Assembly (NCBI GenBank): GCA_016858145.1
Contig: JAEHOE010000020.1
Coordinates: 186,001 to 250,000 of the forward strand
Length of the DNA: 64,000 nucleotides
From: Edaphochlamys debaryana
Lineage: Eukaryota > Chlorophyta > Chlorophyceae > Chlamydomonadales
Direction: 5' to 3'
A model generated the notes under the pieces. That model was not told the DNA's origin. It saw only the letters and a list, made by a program, of their open reading frames with translations, and searched no databases. Position 1 is the first letter of the stretch. Every line of letters begins with the position of its first letter. This document shows, piece after piece, positions 26,301-34,954 of the stretch. The translations under genes were made by a program, and so were the position numbers.

Positions 26301-28403
26301 GAGAAAGGTCCGCAGCCAGGCCAAGCCAACGCACCCCCTTTGCTCGACTCAAAAGCCCGCACCCACCATCTCCCCATCTCCTCGCCCCCACTTTCGGGCA
26401 AACGTGAGGGCCCCGGCCGATCAAAACCCCTATTTTGAGCCCTCTTATCACTTCGCCTCCGCTATATTCCCCAGATATCACCCCCACAGGTGCACACCTG
26501 TGAGTCCTTAGCGTCATAGTCCACACTGGGGATTGAAAGGGGGTATGAAAGGGGGACAGGTCAGGTGTGGGAGGGCTAAGAAGGGCCGCCGAGGGAGTCG
26601 ACGCGGCCGCAGGCCACCTACCAGCCCCCGCTTCATTCAGCCCGCCTAACATGCTGTACCCATGCTTTCCCCTTCCCTGCTGCCATACATCTGCCCGGCT
26701 TGATCCGGTCAGCTACTCCCTGGCCCCTGGCCCCTTCCCTGATCGCACCTGACCCCCAGCTCCTTGGCAACCCCCGACCCCCCTGCCATCCTCAAGCCCC
26801 CCACCCTCAGGTCGGCGCACCTGACCCCAAGCTCCTTGCACATTTTGAGCACCTCCTTGCACAGCCGCAGCCGCCCCGCGGCCACCACGGACAGAAGCGG
26901 GTTCACGCCCTTGGAGTCCTGCGGTCCAGGATGAGGCGAGCCAGGGTGTTAGAGGCGGCGTGAGAAGAGCAGCTCCAAGCGAGCATGTGTAACGGGTTTG
27001 CGCGAGCGGCTGACGCAGCAGATCCCCGGCCGCCGGCTGTTTGCCACAGCCTCCGGTCAACGGTCAACCGCCTGCCAGTGACCACCCCCTCACCGGGATG
27101 TTGATGAGCTCCGGCAGCGGCTTCTTGGCGGCTGCGAACGAGGGCGGGGACAGAGCTTAACCAAGACAGAAGTTGGCGCGCGGGATGAGTAGCCCCGCCG
27201 TGCGCCTCCTTGCGACTGACCGCCAAGCCGCCCCAAGCGAGTCCCTCATTAGCAAAGCACCAATGCCGCCTCGCGCACCCTTGCTCAGCGCCACGCCCTC
27301 CCATCAAGACACCTCACGGCACCCAGACCCTCACTCCCCGGTGACGCCTAACCGGCCACGATGCGGCTCCCCGCTCACCCTTGCTCAGCGCCACCCCCTT
27401 CTCCAGCAGGATGCGTGCGGCCTTGAGGCGGCCCCCCTCCAGGGCCAGGTGCAGGGGCGTGCGGCCGGCGGCGTTGCGGACCTGGGGGGGGGGTGGGCGG
27501 GGGGGGGAGGGGGGGAGAAGGGGGGGAGAGGGGGGAGGAGAGGCAGGGGGGGTGAAGCCTTGGGGGCCGTGATTAGCCAGACTGGGGCATCAATCTGTCA
27601 CTACCCTTCCTTTCGATCTACAGTCCCGGCGATGAGCCAGGTCGGGGTGTCACCTTGGACCTCCCTCTCACACGCCCCCTGCGCGCCCCCCACATGACTC
27701 ACGCTGGGCGGTGTGCCGTACCGCATCAGCTTCCGTACGCCACGGAGGCTGGGGAAGGAATGGCGGGTGGGAGCGGGGTCGGACACCGTTTGAGGAGTTG
27801 GGGACAAGGGGGGTTTGCACCAGCCCCCAAGCCTCCGCCTCGCCTGCAGGCCCCCGTCCATCCCACGCACCGGGCCCTGCTAGCTGGACCGCCCTCCCCC
27901 CCCCGCAGAAACGCACAGCCCCCTGCCCCCTCACTGGTTGATGGAGACGGAGAAGTGCAGGGCCGTGTTGCCCGCCTCGTCCTCGTCGCCCTCATTCTTG
28001 GAGGCCCCGCTCATGATCTGCGCACCGAGAACTCAACAGCTTAGACACTCTGACCCATGGAGCCACGGAGCGGCCACCGGAGCGCCTTGACCGCCAATGC
28101 CTGCTTGCATACTCAGCCACATCCCAGCTGCCCCCCGCCCCATCCAGTTTCACAGCTACGCTTCGTTGGACCCCTGGAGCCCGGACCGTCGACGTCCTTG
28201 GACGCCTGCCACCAGCAGTTCCATACGTGGCTCCGTTCTAGCCGTACTCCCTGCCCCCTGCCCCAATCCCCTCACCCCCCCTCACCCTCCCCCAAACTCC
28301 AATCCCCCCACTCGCCTGTCTGAGCGGCATGCGCCGGAGCAGCATGCGCATCTGCTGCCAGTCAGCGGCGCGGGCGGAGCGGCGCAGCTCGCCGGGGTCC
28401 TGA
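5369..28403 (-). CDS. Giant multi-exon ankyrin-repeat protein (possibly two adjacent genes), 5' end not located
   Basis: About 65-70 exons of mostly 45-350 bases, each in an open frame between an AG acceptor preceded by a C-rich tract and a GT donor. The stop is TAA at 5371-5369. N-terminal ankyrin repeats include GNTALHFSVS (about 27.95 kb), AGRTPLHLALEGG (27.45), GNTLLHYAAKWGW (26.25), GRTALHYAASK (25.55), NTPLHLAASKGQ (25.23), GYTPLALAAF (23.6), GQTPLMCAAK (23.42) and NRGADVNAVDSQGR (23.23). An acidic stretch follows (22.4-21.3 kb, e.g. EEEDEELLDD), then a Ser/Gly-rich region (21.2-18.5). More ankyrin-like repeats follow at 16.8-13.7 (e.g. VTPLSYALFLLAK, RVTPLHVGICQ). The last part is helical, with one hydrophobic stretch near 6.5 kb (ACTLVTVGVVVAVMVL) that could be a membrane segment. 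Ankyrin repeats bind proteins; no enzyme domain was seen. The longest intron (about 19.44-19.98 kb) could mark a boundary between two genes. The first exon lies above 28.4 kb and was not found. Confidence 0.7.
5439..5645 (-). repeat. Tandem duplication of the last exon's 5' part and its 3' splice site
   Basis: About 75 bases containing the acceptor tract and codons for LELALSVDMSSL occur at 5439-5515 and again at 5571-5645, about 132 bases apart. The downstream (3') copy runs on to the stop at 5369. The other copy reaches a GT soon after DMSSL, so it may be an extra small exon or a non-functional duplicate. Confidence 0.7.
10638..10712. repeat. 23-base minisatellite, about 3 copies, inside an intron
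   Basis: The unit ACCCCACTCCAGGCACACCC recurs about every 23 bases just downstream (minus-strand sense) of the exon encoding KFMASVNNSVLNNG. Confidence 0.8.
10785..11036. repeat. Intronic minisatellite of alternating 13- and 14-base units
   Basis: Units GCAATAGGGTAAA and GCAATAGGGGTAAA alternate irregularly for about 250 bases within an intron of the ankyrin gene. The long open frames across it (Leu-Tyr-Pro repeats on the minus strand) arise from the repeat and are not coding. Confidence 0.9.
14428..14590 (-). repeat. Duplicated small-exon segment (ATMRRxL)
   Basis: A block coding for KDLATMRRR or QDLATMRRL, with its flanking bases, occurs at about 14428-14460 and 14547-14590. Only the second copy lies in a full exon (about 14550-14615, SANIIRSRMQDLATMRRL). 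The other may be an added mini-exon or a decayed copy. Confidence 0.55.
25845..25896. repeat. 9-base repeat array (CCCCCATTC)
   Basis: Five or so units of CCCCCATTC sit in the pyrimidine tract before an ankyrin-gene exon (minus strand the purine form). Confidence 0.8.
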
Positions 28404-30105
28404 GGGTGCGGGTGGGGAGGGAAGGGGGAGGTAGGGGGGTAGGCGTGTCGGGGGGGGGGGCGGCAGAGGGGGGACAGTGGGCTGGCGTGCGTTGAGGGAA
28501 GGCAGGTACGCAGGTCAGCGAGTCTGGAACGGCGGGGATGCAAGAGGCCAAGCCCAGAGGAGCAGGCCAAGGGTAGCAGGGTCCTGACGTACAGGGTTCC
28601 GTCCCAGACTGGCCCAGGCCGTGCTTCGCACTGGGATCGCTGGGATCTCAAACGTAGACGCCCCCAACTAGGCACCAGACAACGAAACCGGCAGCTCTTC
28701 TGTCGCCAAACGCGTGTCCCAGTGTCCTCAGGCACCAGGCAGTGGCTTCGACAAGCAGTGCGCTTGAGTTCGGTGCGGCTTCGATACACCTCAGATTGAA
28801 CATTGCACCGGAGCCAGCGCAAATGCAACGCGGTCACTGTGTGAAACCTACCGTGCGTAGCCTACAGCGCGACCCGACTCGAAGGCTGACGGACATGCGC
28901 ATGCCCGGTCGGTCGCTCGTCGATGTGCCGAGACAAAATCGTCACCACCGCTATGTGGTAGTTCTTATGATGAAGTGTCGCATGCATACTGGGCCGGGTT
29001 TGAATCTACTGTCCGTAGTGCCAACGACTGCCTTCACGCTGCCTAAGCGCACCACATACAAGGCAAACCGTCATACGCCGCCGCCGCGGCCTGGGCGCCG
29101 TGTGCGTTCCTGGCATATACAAGGCAGATGCAGGCTTGCACGAGGAGTGCGCACACTGCCGTGGTCCATGGATGCTTCCTAACACGCACGACCTTAACCC
29201 CGCTACCCCGAGACACGCGAGCCGCTCGGCTTTGTAGTTTTGAGAGCAGGATTTGCAAGTGCGGGGAACGAGAACCTCAAGGGTAACCTCAAGGCGGGCG
29301 GAAGGAACTCCAGTTTTCGCAGACGTGTCGGCCACCGTTGCGCCACGTATGCACTAGGCTGCATTATTCGTAAGTTGATGCGCACGCAGTGCCACGAAGT
29401 AACGCGACAGACTGCGAAAAGGGGGCCTCTCTCACGCTCACCTCTTTCATCTGGTTCTTATCTTGTGGCTCCTGCATTACAGACGAGCATTGCGGGCATA
29501 AGCTTCGGACCACGTGAGCTCAAAGACGGACGGGGAACCGAGGCCATCTCGCGCGACACATGGGGCCAGGCGGGCGCGCTTGTTACTGCCATTGAGGCCA
29601 GCATTTTGTCGTGGCTATGTCAACACTGCCGCGGCCCCTAGGTGCGCCCCTCAGCGTTGAGCGACCACGATGCGCGTTCTGTCTTGCCTTGGGCGAGCCA
29701 TCCGGGTTAAGCTCGATGCCCTTACAGCATCCAGCTCCCATTTTGGCTCGATCAGTCCGACGTGAGGGCCCTCAGGGCGTTGCAATGTCTGAGTGAGCGT
29801 CAATTCGCGGGTCTTTGTCGAGTTTATAGGCTGCAGTGCATCAATTTCTGCAGCCGGTGTTGTCAAACGCGTCTCAGAAGCAGTCGGTCTGACCTTGTGT
29901 GCCGAGGGACCTTAGCCGACGTAGAACCTGCGATCCCAGCGTTTCGTACTGCCTCGGGACGCGCGGGTTCGAACGCGCCCACACGAGCCACAGGCCCACG
30001 CTCTCTGGACAGGTCGCACCTTGCTTTGGGGCCTTCATGTATCAGTCTAGCCTGGAGGCCTACTGGAGGTACGGACGGAACGTGACGGAACCCCAACCCA
30101 CCCTT
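28404..30105. other. Intergenic, no gene recognised; may hold the first exons of the ankyrin gene
   Basis: Composition is less G-run-rich than in the ankyrin gene. Frames exist on both strands (for example + 29240-29641) but none shows a family motif or consistent splice sites. The acceptor at about 28403 requires at least one more upstream exon of the ankyrin gene on the minus strand, probably within this stretch, but no start could be chosen. Confidence 0.4.
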
Positions 30106-30622
30106 CCCCTAGCCCCTTCCCCTTCCCCTTCCCCTTCCCCTTCCCCTTCCCCTTCCCCTTCCCCTTCCCCTTCCCCTTCCCCTTCCCCTTCCCCTTCCCC
30201 TTCCCCTTCCCCTTCCCCTTCCCCTTCCCCTTCCCCTTCCCCTTCCCCTTCCCCTTCCCCTTCCCCTTCCCCTTCCCCTTCCCCTTCCCCTTCCCCTTCC
30301 CCTTCCCCTTCCCCTTCCCCTTCCCTTCCCCTTCCCCTTCCCCTTCCCCTTCCCCTTCCCCTTCCCCTTCCCCTTCCCCTTCCCCTTCCCCTTCCCCTTC
30401 CCCTTCCCCTTCCCCTTCCCCTTCCCCTTCCCCTTCCCCTTCCCTTCCCCTTCCCCTTCCCCTTCCCCTTCCCCTTCCCCTTCCCCTTCCCCTTCCCCTT
30501 CCCCTTCCCCTTCCCCTTCCCCTTCCCCTTCCCCTTCCCTTCCCCTTCCCCTTCCCTTCCCCTTCCCCTTCCCCTTCCCCTTCCCCTTCCCCTTCCCCTT
30601 CCCCTTCCCCTTCCCCTTCCCC
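30106..30622. repeat. (CCCCTT)n hexanucleotide tract of about 0.5 kb
   Basis: Almost pure CCCCTT units with a few 5-base (CCCTT) interruptions. One strand is all pyrimidine and the other all purine (GGGGAA). Such a tract can form triplex DNA or, on the G strand, G-quadruplexes. Open frames of Ser-Pro, Leu-Pro or Gly-Lys repeats across it are products of the repeat. Confidence 0.98.
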
Positions 30623-30937
30623 GGGCCGTGCCCTTGCGCACTCGCTTGCCTGGCACCTCTGATCTTAACCCTTCCCCTAGTGTAGTTCGGCCTGGCCCTC
30701 CGGGTCCGCCCTCCGGGTCCGCCCTCCAGGTCCGCGCCAACGACCGCGCCAACACACCGCGGCACTACGGTATGCCCTGTTGTCTGGAGGACTCCCCAGG
30801 TTCCTCGCCCTGGCCACTGCAACAGCGCTTATAGGCACCCCTTGAAAAGTGGACGGACCCCTACCTGCACCCCGCCACGCTCTCACGTGCGGAACCCTAC
30901 GGTGCGTACCTTTGTATCTAGCAATGCGAACGCACCT

Positions 30938-30971
30938 ACTCACTCACTCACTCACTCACTCACTCACTCAC
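30938..30971. repeat. (CTCA)n tetranucleotide microsatellite
   Basis: About eight perfect ACTC/CTCA units. Confidence 0.95.
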
Positions 30972-31505
30972 AGGCAGGCAGGGGTGGTCCGCAATCTTGC
31001 GGTGGCAGTGTTGCTATGATAGTTACAAAGTTACAGAAATGTCACGGACGCTGGAACATTCACGGCCGTTATGGCCGAAAAGTTCTGGCAGAATGTAACA
31101 TTTCCGCCCCAAATGACGCAAAAGTTCAACCCGCTATGGAACGTTTTGCCTCCGCAAGGCCCCAATTTTCTGGACCAGGGCCCGTAACTTGGAAGTGTGG
31201 GATGCTATGCGGGCTGTTGGAGGCCAAGCCAGGGCCTGCCAGGGGTGGGCAGCTGAGGTGACGGGGCGCAAGGGGGGGCGCGGGCGGGAGGGGCAGGTGT
31301 GACCAGGGCCCCACCACCGCCGCATCGAAACTCTCAGGGGGTCCGCAGGAAGGTGTTCTGCAGAACCAGCTGGCCGTAACATTTTGACCCCTAGCGGTGA
31401 GAAAGTTCTGTCCACCACGTAACTTTCTTGCCCAGCCGGCCAGGAAAGTTCTGGCATTTCAGAAACCTTCGCCACGGAAGATAGCAACACTGCTCACTGC
31501 TCAGC
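30972..31505. mobile_element. Candidate small non-autonomous element with imperfect inverted ends
   Basis: CAGTGTTGCTAT at 31006-31017 recurs inverted near 31486-31497. A few bases further in, TTACAGAAATGTC is matched by inverted TTTCTGAAATGCC. The interior (31.0-31.5 kb) is clearly less GC-rich than its surroundings and has no coding capacity. Target duplications were not recognised, so an ordinary hairpin region is also possible. Confidence 0.35.
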
Positions 31506-32629
31506 CGCCGTTTGCCTGCATCCCCGGCCTACTGTCGTCTGCACATACCGGTCCGGGTGGAGAGCTAAGTTGCCATCCTTGCCCCCGACCTCTTCCCCGC
31601 CGCCGCCGTGGGAACCGTTTCCGCTATGCTCTGGCCCTAACGAAGCGCCCACGGTATCTTTATGTGGTACGAGAGGTCCCACACAGAAAGCCCCACACCG
31701 CCACCAGCCCACCACTACTCCTGGTACTACACGCGTGTGGGATGATGCCACGGGCTACTCTGGGCCGAGGTGACGAACCCTTTGCACCCACCCTCCCAAA
31801 GCCTCCCCTATCCCTGGTGACGGCAACGGCATATCACTGCCGGCTGCCAACTCTGGACCTTCTGAAACGTTGAGCAGCTCAGCGTCCACCGAGGAAAAGC
31901 CCGGTGGAGCCGAGTCTGGGAGTGGCGCAATCCCAGGGTCGGAACAATGGTTGTCTGGCATATCACCCGCCATTGCGGCCGTCACAACGCCTGCGCCATA
32001 CACTGTCGAACACATTTGTTCAAAGGTGGACTTGGGCGCCTGACGAAGGCGACGGAGGCGGCAGCGGCGCCGTACGTAGCCACCGCCACCTGCGCGACTT
32101 GCGACTCGCCTACCGTATGCGCTACCCATGACCCGCCTCTCGGACTCCTCCCACATCTTATACGGCAACCAGCACCTGCCTTTCATTCGTTGCTCAACCA
32201 CTTCCCCGCATCCTGCATCACAGCACCCACACTAAGGGCCCCGAGACAGCCCAGTCTCTGCGCAAATAATGGGCGCCCGCTGCGACCCTGGGCCCAACCC
32301 CGCATGATGCAACCCCAAGTGCTAATTGGTGCGTTCGCTTGGCCCCCAGCCCAGCCAATGCGGGACCCCAAGGCCCAGCCACAACATGGAAGCGTGCACC
32401 TCTGGGGCCTAGAGTGTCCTGACCCCATGTCCGCAACCGTCGTCCGCACTGTCAACGCAGCCACCCTGCGGAAAGCGCCGGCTAGCCGGCTAGCGACCCA
32501 CACTGGAAGACTGCAGTCAGGATGTCTATTCACAGGGCCGGCCGCTAAGCAGCTAGCGCCGCCGCTGGAGCCGCCGGCCGCCACCGCAGCGGCAGCCCGC
32601 CTCTGCGTCCGCTTGGCCAGGGGCAGGCC

Positions 32630-33496
32630 CTAGAGCGGCGGCAGGTTGAGAGGCAGCTCACCGGAGGGGGGCCGCGGGCGCTTGGTGGCAACGGTCCGCC
32701 GAATCTGGATTGCCGCAGGCGCTCCAGCGCCCAGCACCGGACCGGCGGCCAGCGGCTGAGGCCGACCCTCGCCGGCGTTCGTGCCCGCGGCGGCCCGGCC
32801 CCAGTCCGCAGCCCTGGCGCCGAAGCGGGCAGCAGCGGCACCGAAGTCCGGCGTGGGAGACTGGAGGGCGTCGGGCCGGCGCTTGGGAGTTGACTGCTTG
32901 CGGCGGTGGCGGTAAGGCGAGGGGGTGCAGGTCGCCGCAACCTCCCCTGGCGTTGCGGCAGCCGATGGGGGCGGCGTCGCCAGCTGCTCGCCCCGCGCCA
33001 CAGCAGCCGGCGGGGGATCCGAGGGCTCCGCATGCGGGCTGGATCCGTGCAGCGAAGCGTGCACCGAGCCGGGAGCCTTCGTGCGGGGTCGGGGGCAGCG
33101 AGTTGGAGCGCGGGGCCACACAACGGGAGGAGGCAGGCCAGCACGCGGCGACACCCCCTCGCACCCCACCTGCTGCGGCCCCTCAGCAGCTCGCGGCTCC
33201 GCGCCAGACGCCGCCTTGACGTCGCCGGTTGCGGGTTGTGCGGGGGTCTGCTGCTGCGCCTGCTGCTGCGCCTGCTGCTGCGCCTGCTGCGCCTGCTGCT
33301 GTGTCTGTTGCGCGTGCTGCGCCTCGACCAGCCACTGCGCCCGCATCTCCTGCTCAACCCGCAGCGTGTGGGCGCATTGCTCGCCCGCCCGCCGCCAGAT
33401 GTCGCACAGCACGATGCGTTCCTGAAGCAGCTGGGCTTGGAGGTCCAGGAGGGAGCGGTGGCCGCCGGAAGCCGTGACGTGGGCAGCGCTGGCCAT
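32630..33496 (-). pseudogene. Gene A, left-arm copy: coiled-coil/Gln-rich protein cut short by a nonsense codon
   Basis: The frame starts at ATG 33496 (MASAAHVTASGGHRS). It continues through a helical stretch rich in Glu and Gln (LQAQLLQERIVLCDIW, then a QAQQQAQQ run) and an Ala/Pro-rich middle to NLPPL. The intact right-arm copy reads on with CAG (Gln), but here the codon is TAG (32632-32630). The last roughly 27 residues, including the basic run LAKRTQRR, are therefore lost. The Gln-rich run is also longer than in the other copy. No known domain was recognised. It is transcribed away from element E1, whose left side supplies a leader exon (ending near 33690, donor GTGAGT). It may still encode a shortened protein, so pseudogene status is an inference from the comparison. 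Confidence 0.65.
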
Positions 33497-33589
33497 GGGG
33501 GCGGTCCGGGTCAGGAGGGAAGTGGGGTTTGAACGGCCCTGTGGAGGGAACGTGGAGGGGGTGGGGGCAAGCACAATGCCAGGGGTATT

Positions 33590-34540
33590 ACATGCGAGGC
33601 TGGTAGATGCCCGCAGGCAGAGCACAGGTGCTGGAGCTCTGACACGTGAGCTCCCAAGGCGTCAGCCGGCCAGACTCACCCGGAGGCTGGTTGGGCGTGG
33701 AGGCAGGGGCGCTTGACGTTAGCGGGTTGACTCGTATGGCTGAGAGTGTTTGGATGAACGCTGGCTAGAGCGGTTGTGTCGAGGAGGTATGAGCTTAGTG
33801 GCGGTGCTGGGGGCTATGTAGGTAGCCCCACGGCCGTACGCGGGGGACCCCGGGGACCCCGGGGAACCTGGCGGGGGGACCTCCGGGGGACCCGGCGGGG
33901 ACCCCGCGGGGGCGGCTCCGGGGACCTCCAGCGAGCGCAGTCGACTGGCTGAGCATCTGCAAGAGCTCTTCTGGGCTGTGGCTTGCCGCTTTTGCAGCGC
34001 AGCGCAGCGGCATGCCGCGCATGCTGCTCGTCGGCATAAATGGGCGACACCGTCGCGGTAAAAGCTAGCAGGGCACAAACCGCCTGGTAGAAGTGCCGTC
34101 CAGCGAGGAGTATCGCGAAAGGGCTTGTAAGACTTTCATGATGAGGCATGCCTGCCATCCACACCACGACTCTCCCTGGCTCGGATACTCCAGCCTAGCC
34201 TGTCTCAAGTACACACGTCTCAGAACACGTCACTCTGCGCGCTGTCCCTCCAACCTCACTCCGCCATGCCACGCCAAGCCGTTGCGCTGCGCTGCAAATG
34301 CCGCGAGTTACAGCCCAGAAGAGCGCTTGCAGATGCCCAGCCGGTCGACTGCGCTCGCCGGAGGTCCCCGGAGCCGGCCCCGCGGGGTCTCTGCCGGGTC
34401 CCCCGGAGGTCCCCCCGCCAGGTTCCCCGGGGTCCCCGGGGTCCCCCGCGTACGGCTACCTAAATGCCCCCAGCACCGCCACTGAGCTCATACCTCCTCG
34501 ACACAACCGCTCTAGCCAGCCTCGACCCAAACCACTGAGC
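33590..34540. promoter_or_regulatory. Element E1: palindromic module between divergent genes A and B
   Basis: The left arm (about 33740-34010) and the inverted right arm (about 34275-34535) are near-identical. Both contain a nested GGGGACCCC-rich block, CTATGTAGGTAGCCCC-type sequence and GCATCTGCAAG. They flank a non-symmetrical core at 34011-34275. Outside the left arm lies the shared leader exon with donor GGGTGAGTCTGGCC (reverse strand) and the end CTCTGCCTGCGGGCATC. On the B side the leader intron is missing or disrupted. The same module is present at E2 and E3. It may be a bidirectional promoter, a foldback/MITE-like mobile element, or both. Confidence 0.75.
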
Positions 34541-34954
34541 TGCGCAGCAGGGGTCCGGGCTTGCCCCCTTTGAGGTAGGCATGGCCAGTGGGTCGCCGAT
34601 GGGCGTGAGCGTTACGGCGCCCTGCAGCACTGCAACACGCACTTCGTTGGTAGGCGATACGCGATCGTGGCACGCTCACCTCGTTGCAGCCACTCTAGCG
34701 TGCCTCGGGCAGCAGCGGCGGTCCGCAAAAGGAGCCTATGTAGCGCAAGAATTTGCCTCGCTGACATCAAGCAAGCAACGTGCCTGCCGCCACGCTCAGC
34801 CAGCCTTCGAGGCGCGCCTTGTATGAAGCGTCTAGCAGCCAGCTCATGCACTGTCCGCTGCCTGCCGGGTCCCTCACGGTTCTTGACCCAGCATCTCACC
34901 CCCTACTCCCTGCGTGCCCTCCCCCTCCCTTCCAGCCAGCGAGCCGCAAGAGCT

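Noticed and set aside
29240..29641. Plus-strand frame of 133 residues in the intergenic region
   Set aside because: No recognisable motif, ordinary composition for a random frame, and no splice sites around it.
30106..30622. CCCCTT tract as a telomere
   Set aside because: The unit is not a known telomere repeat of algae or plants (TTTAGGG or TTTTAGGG types), and genic sequence lies on both sides.
29899..30834. Long frames of Ser-Pro, Leu-Pro and Gly-Lys/Glu-Gly repeats on both strands
   Set aside because: They are produced by the CCCCTT tract, open in several frames at once, with no start context or splice support.
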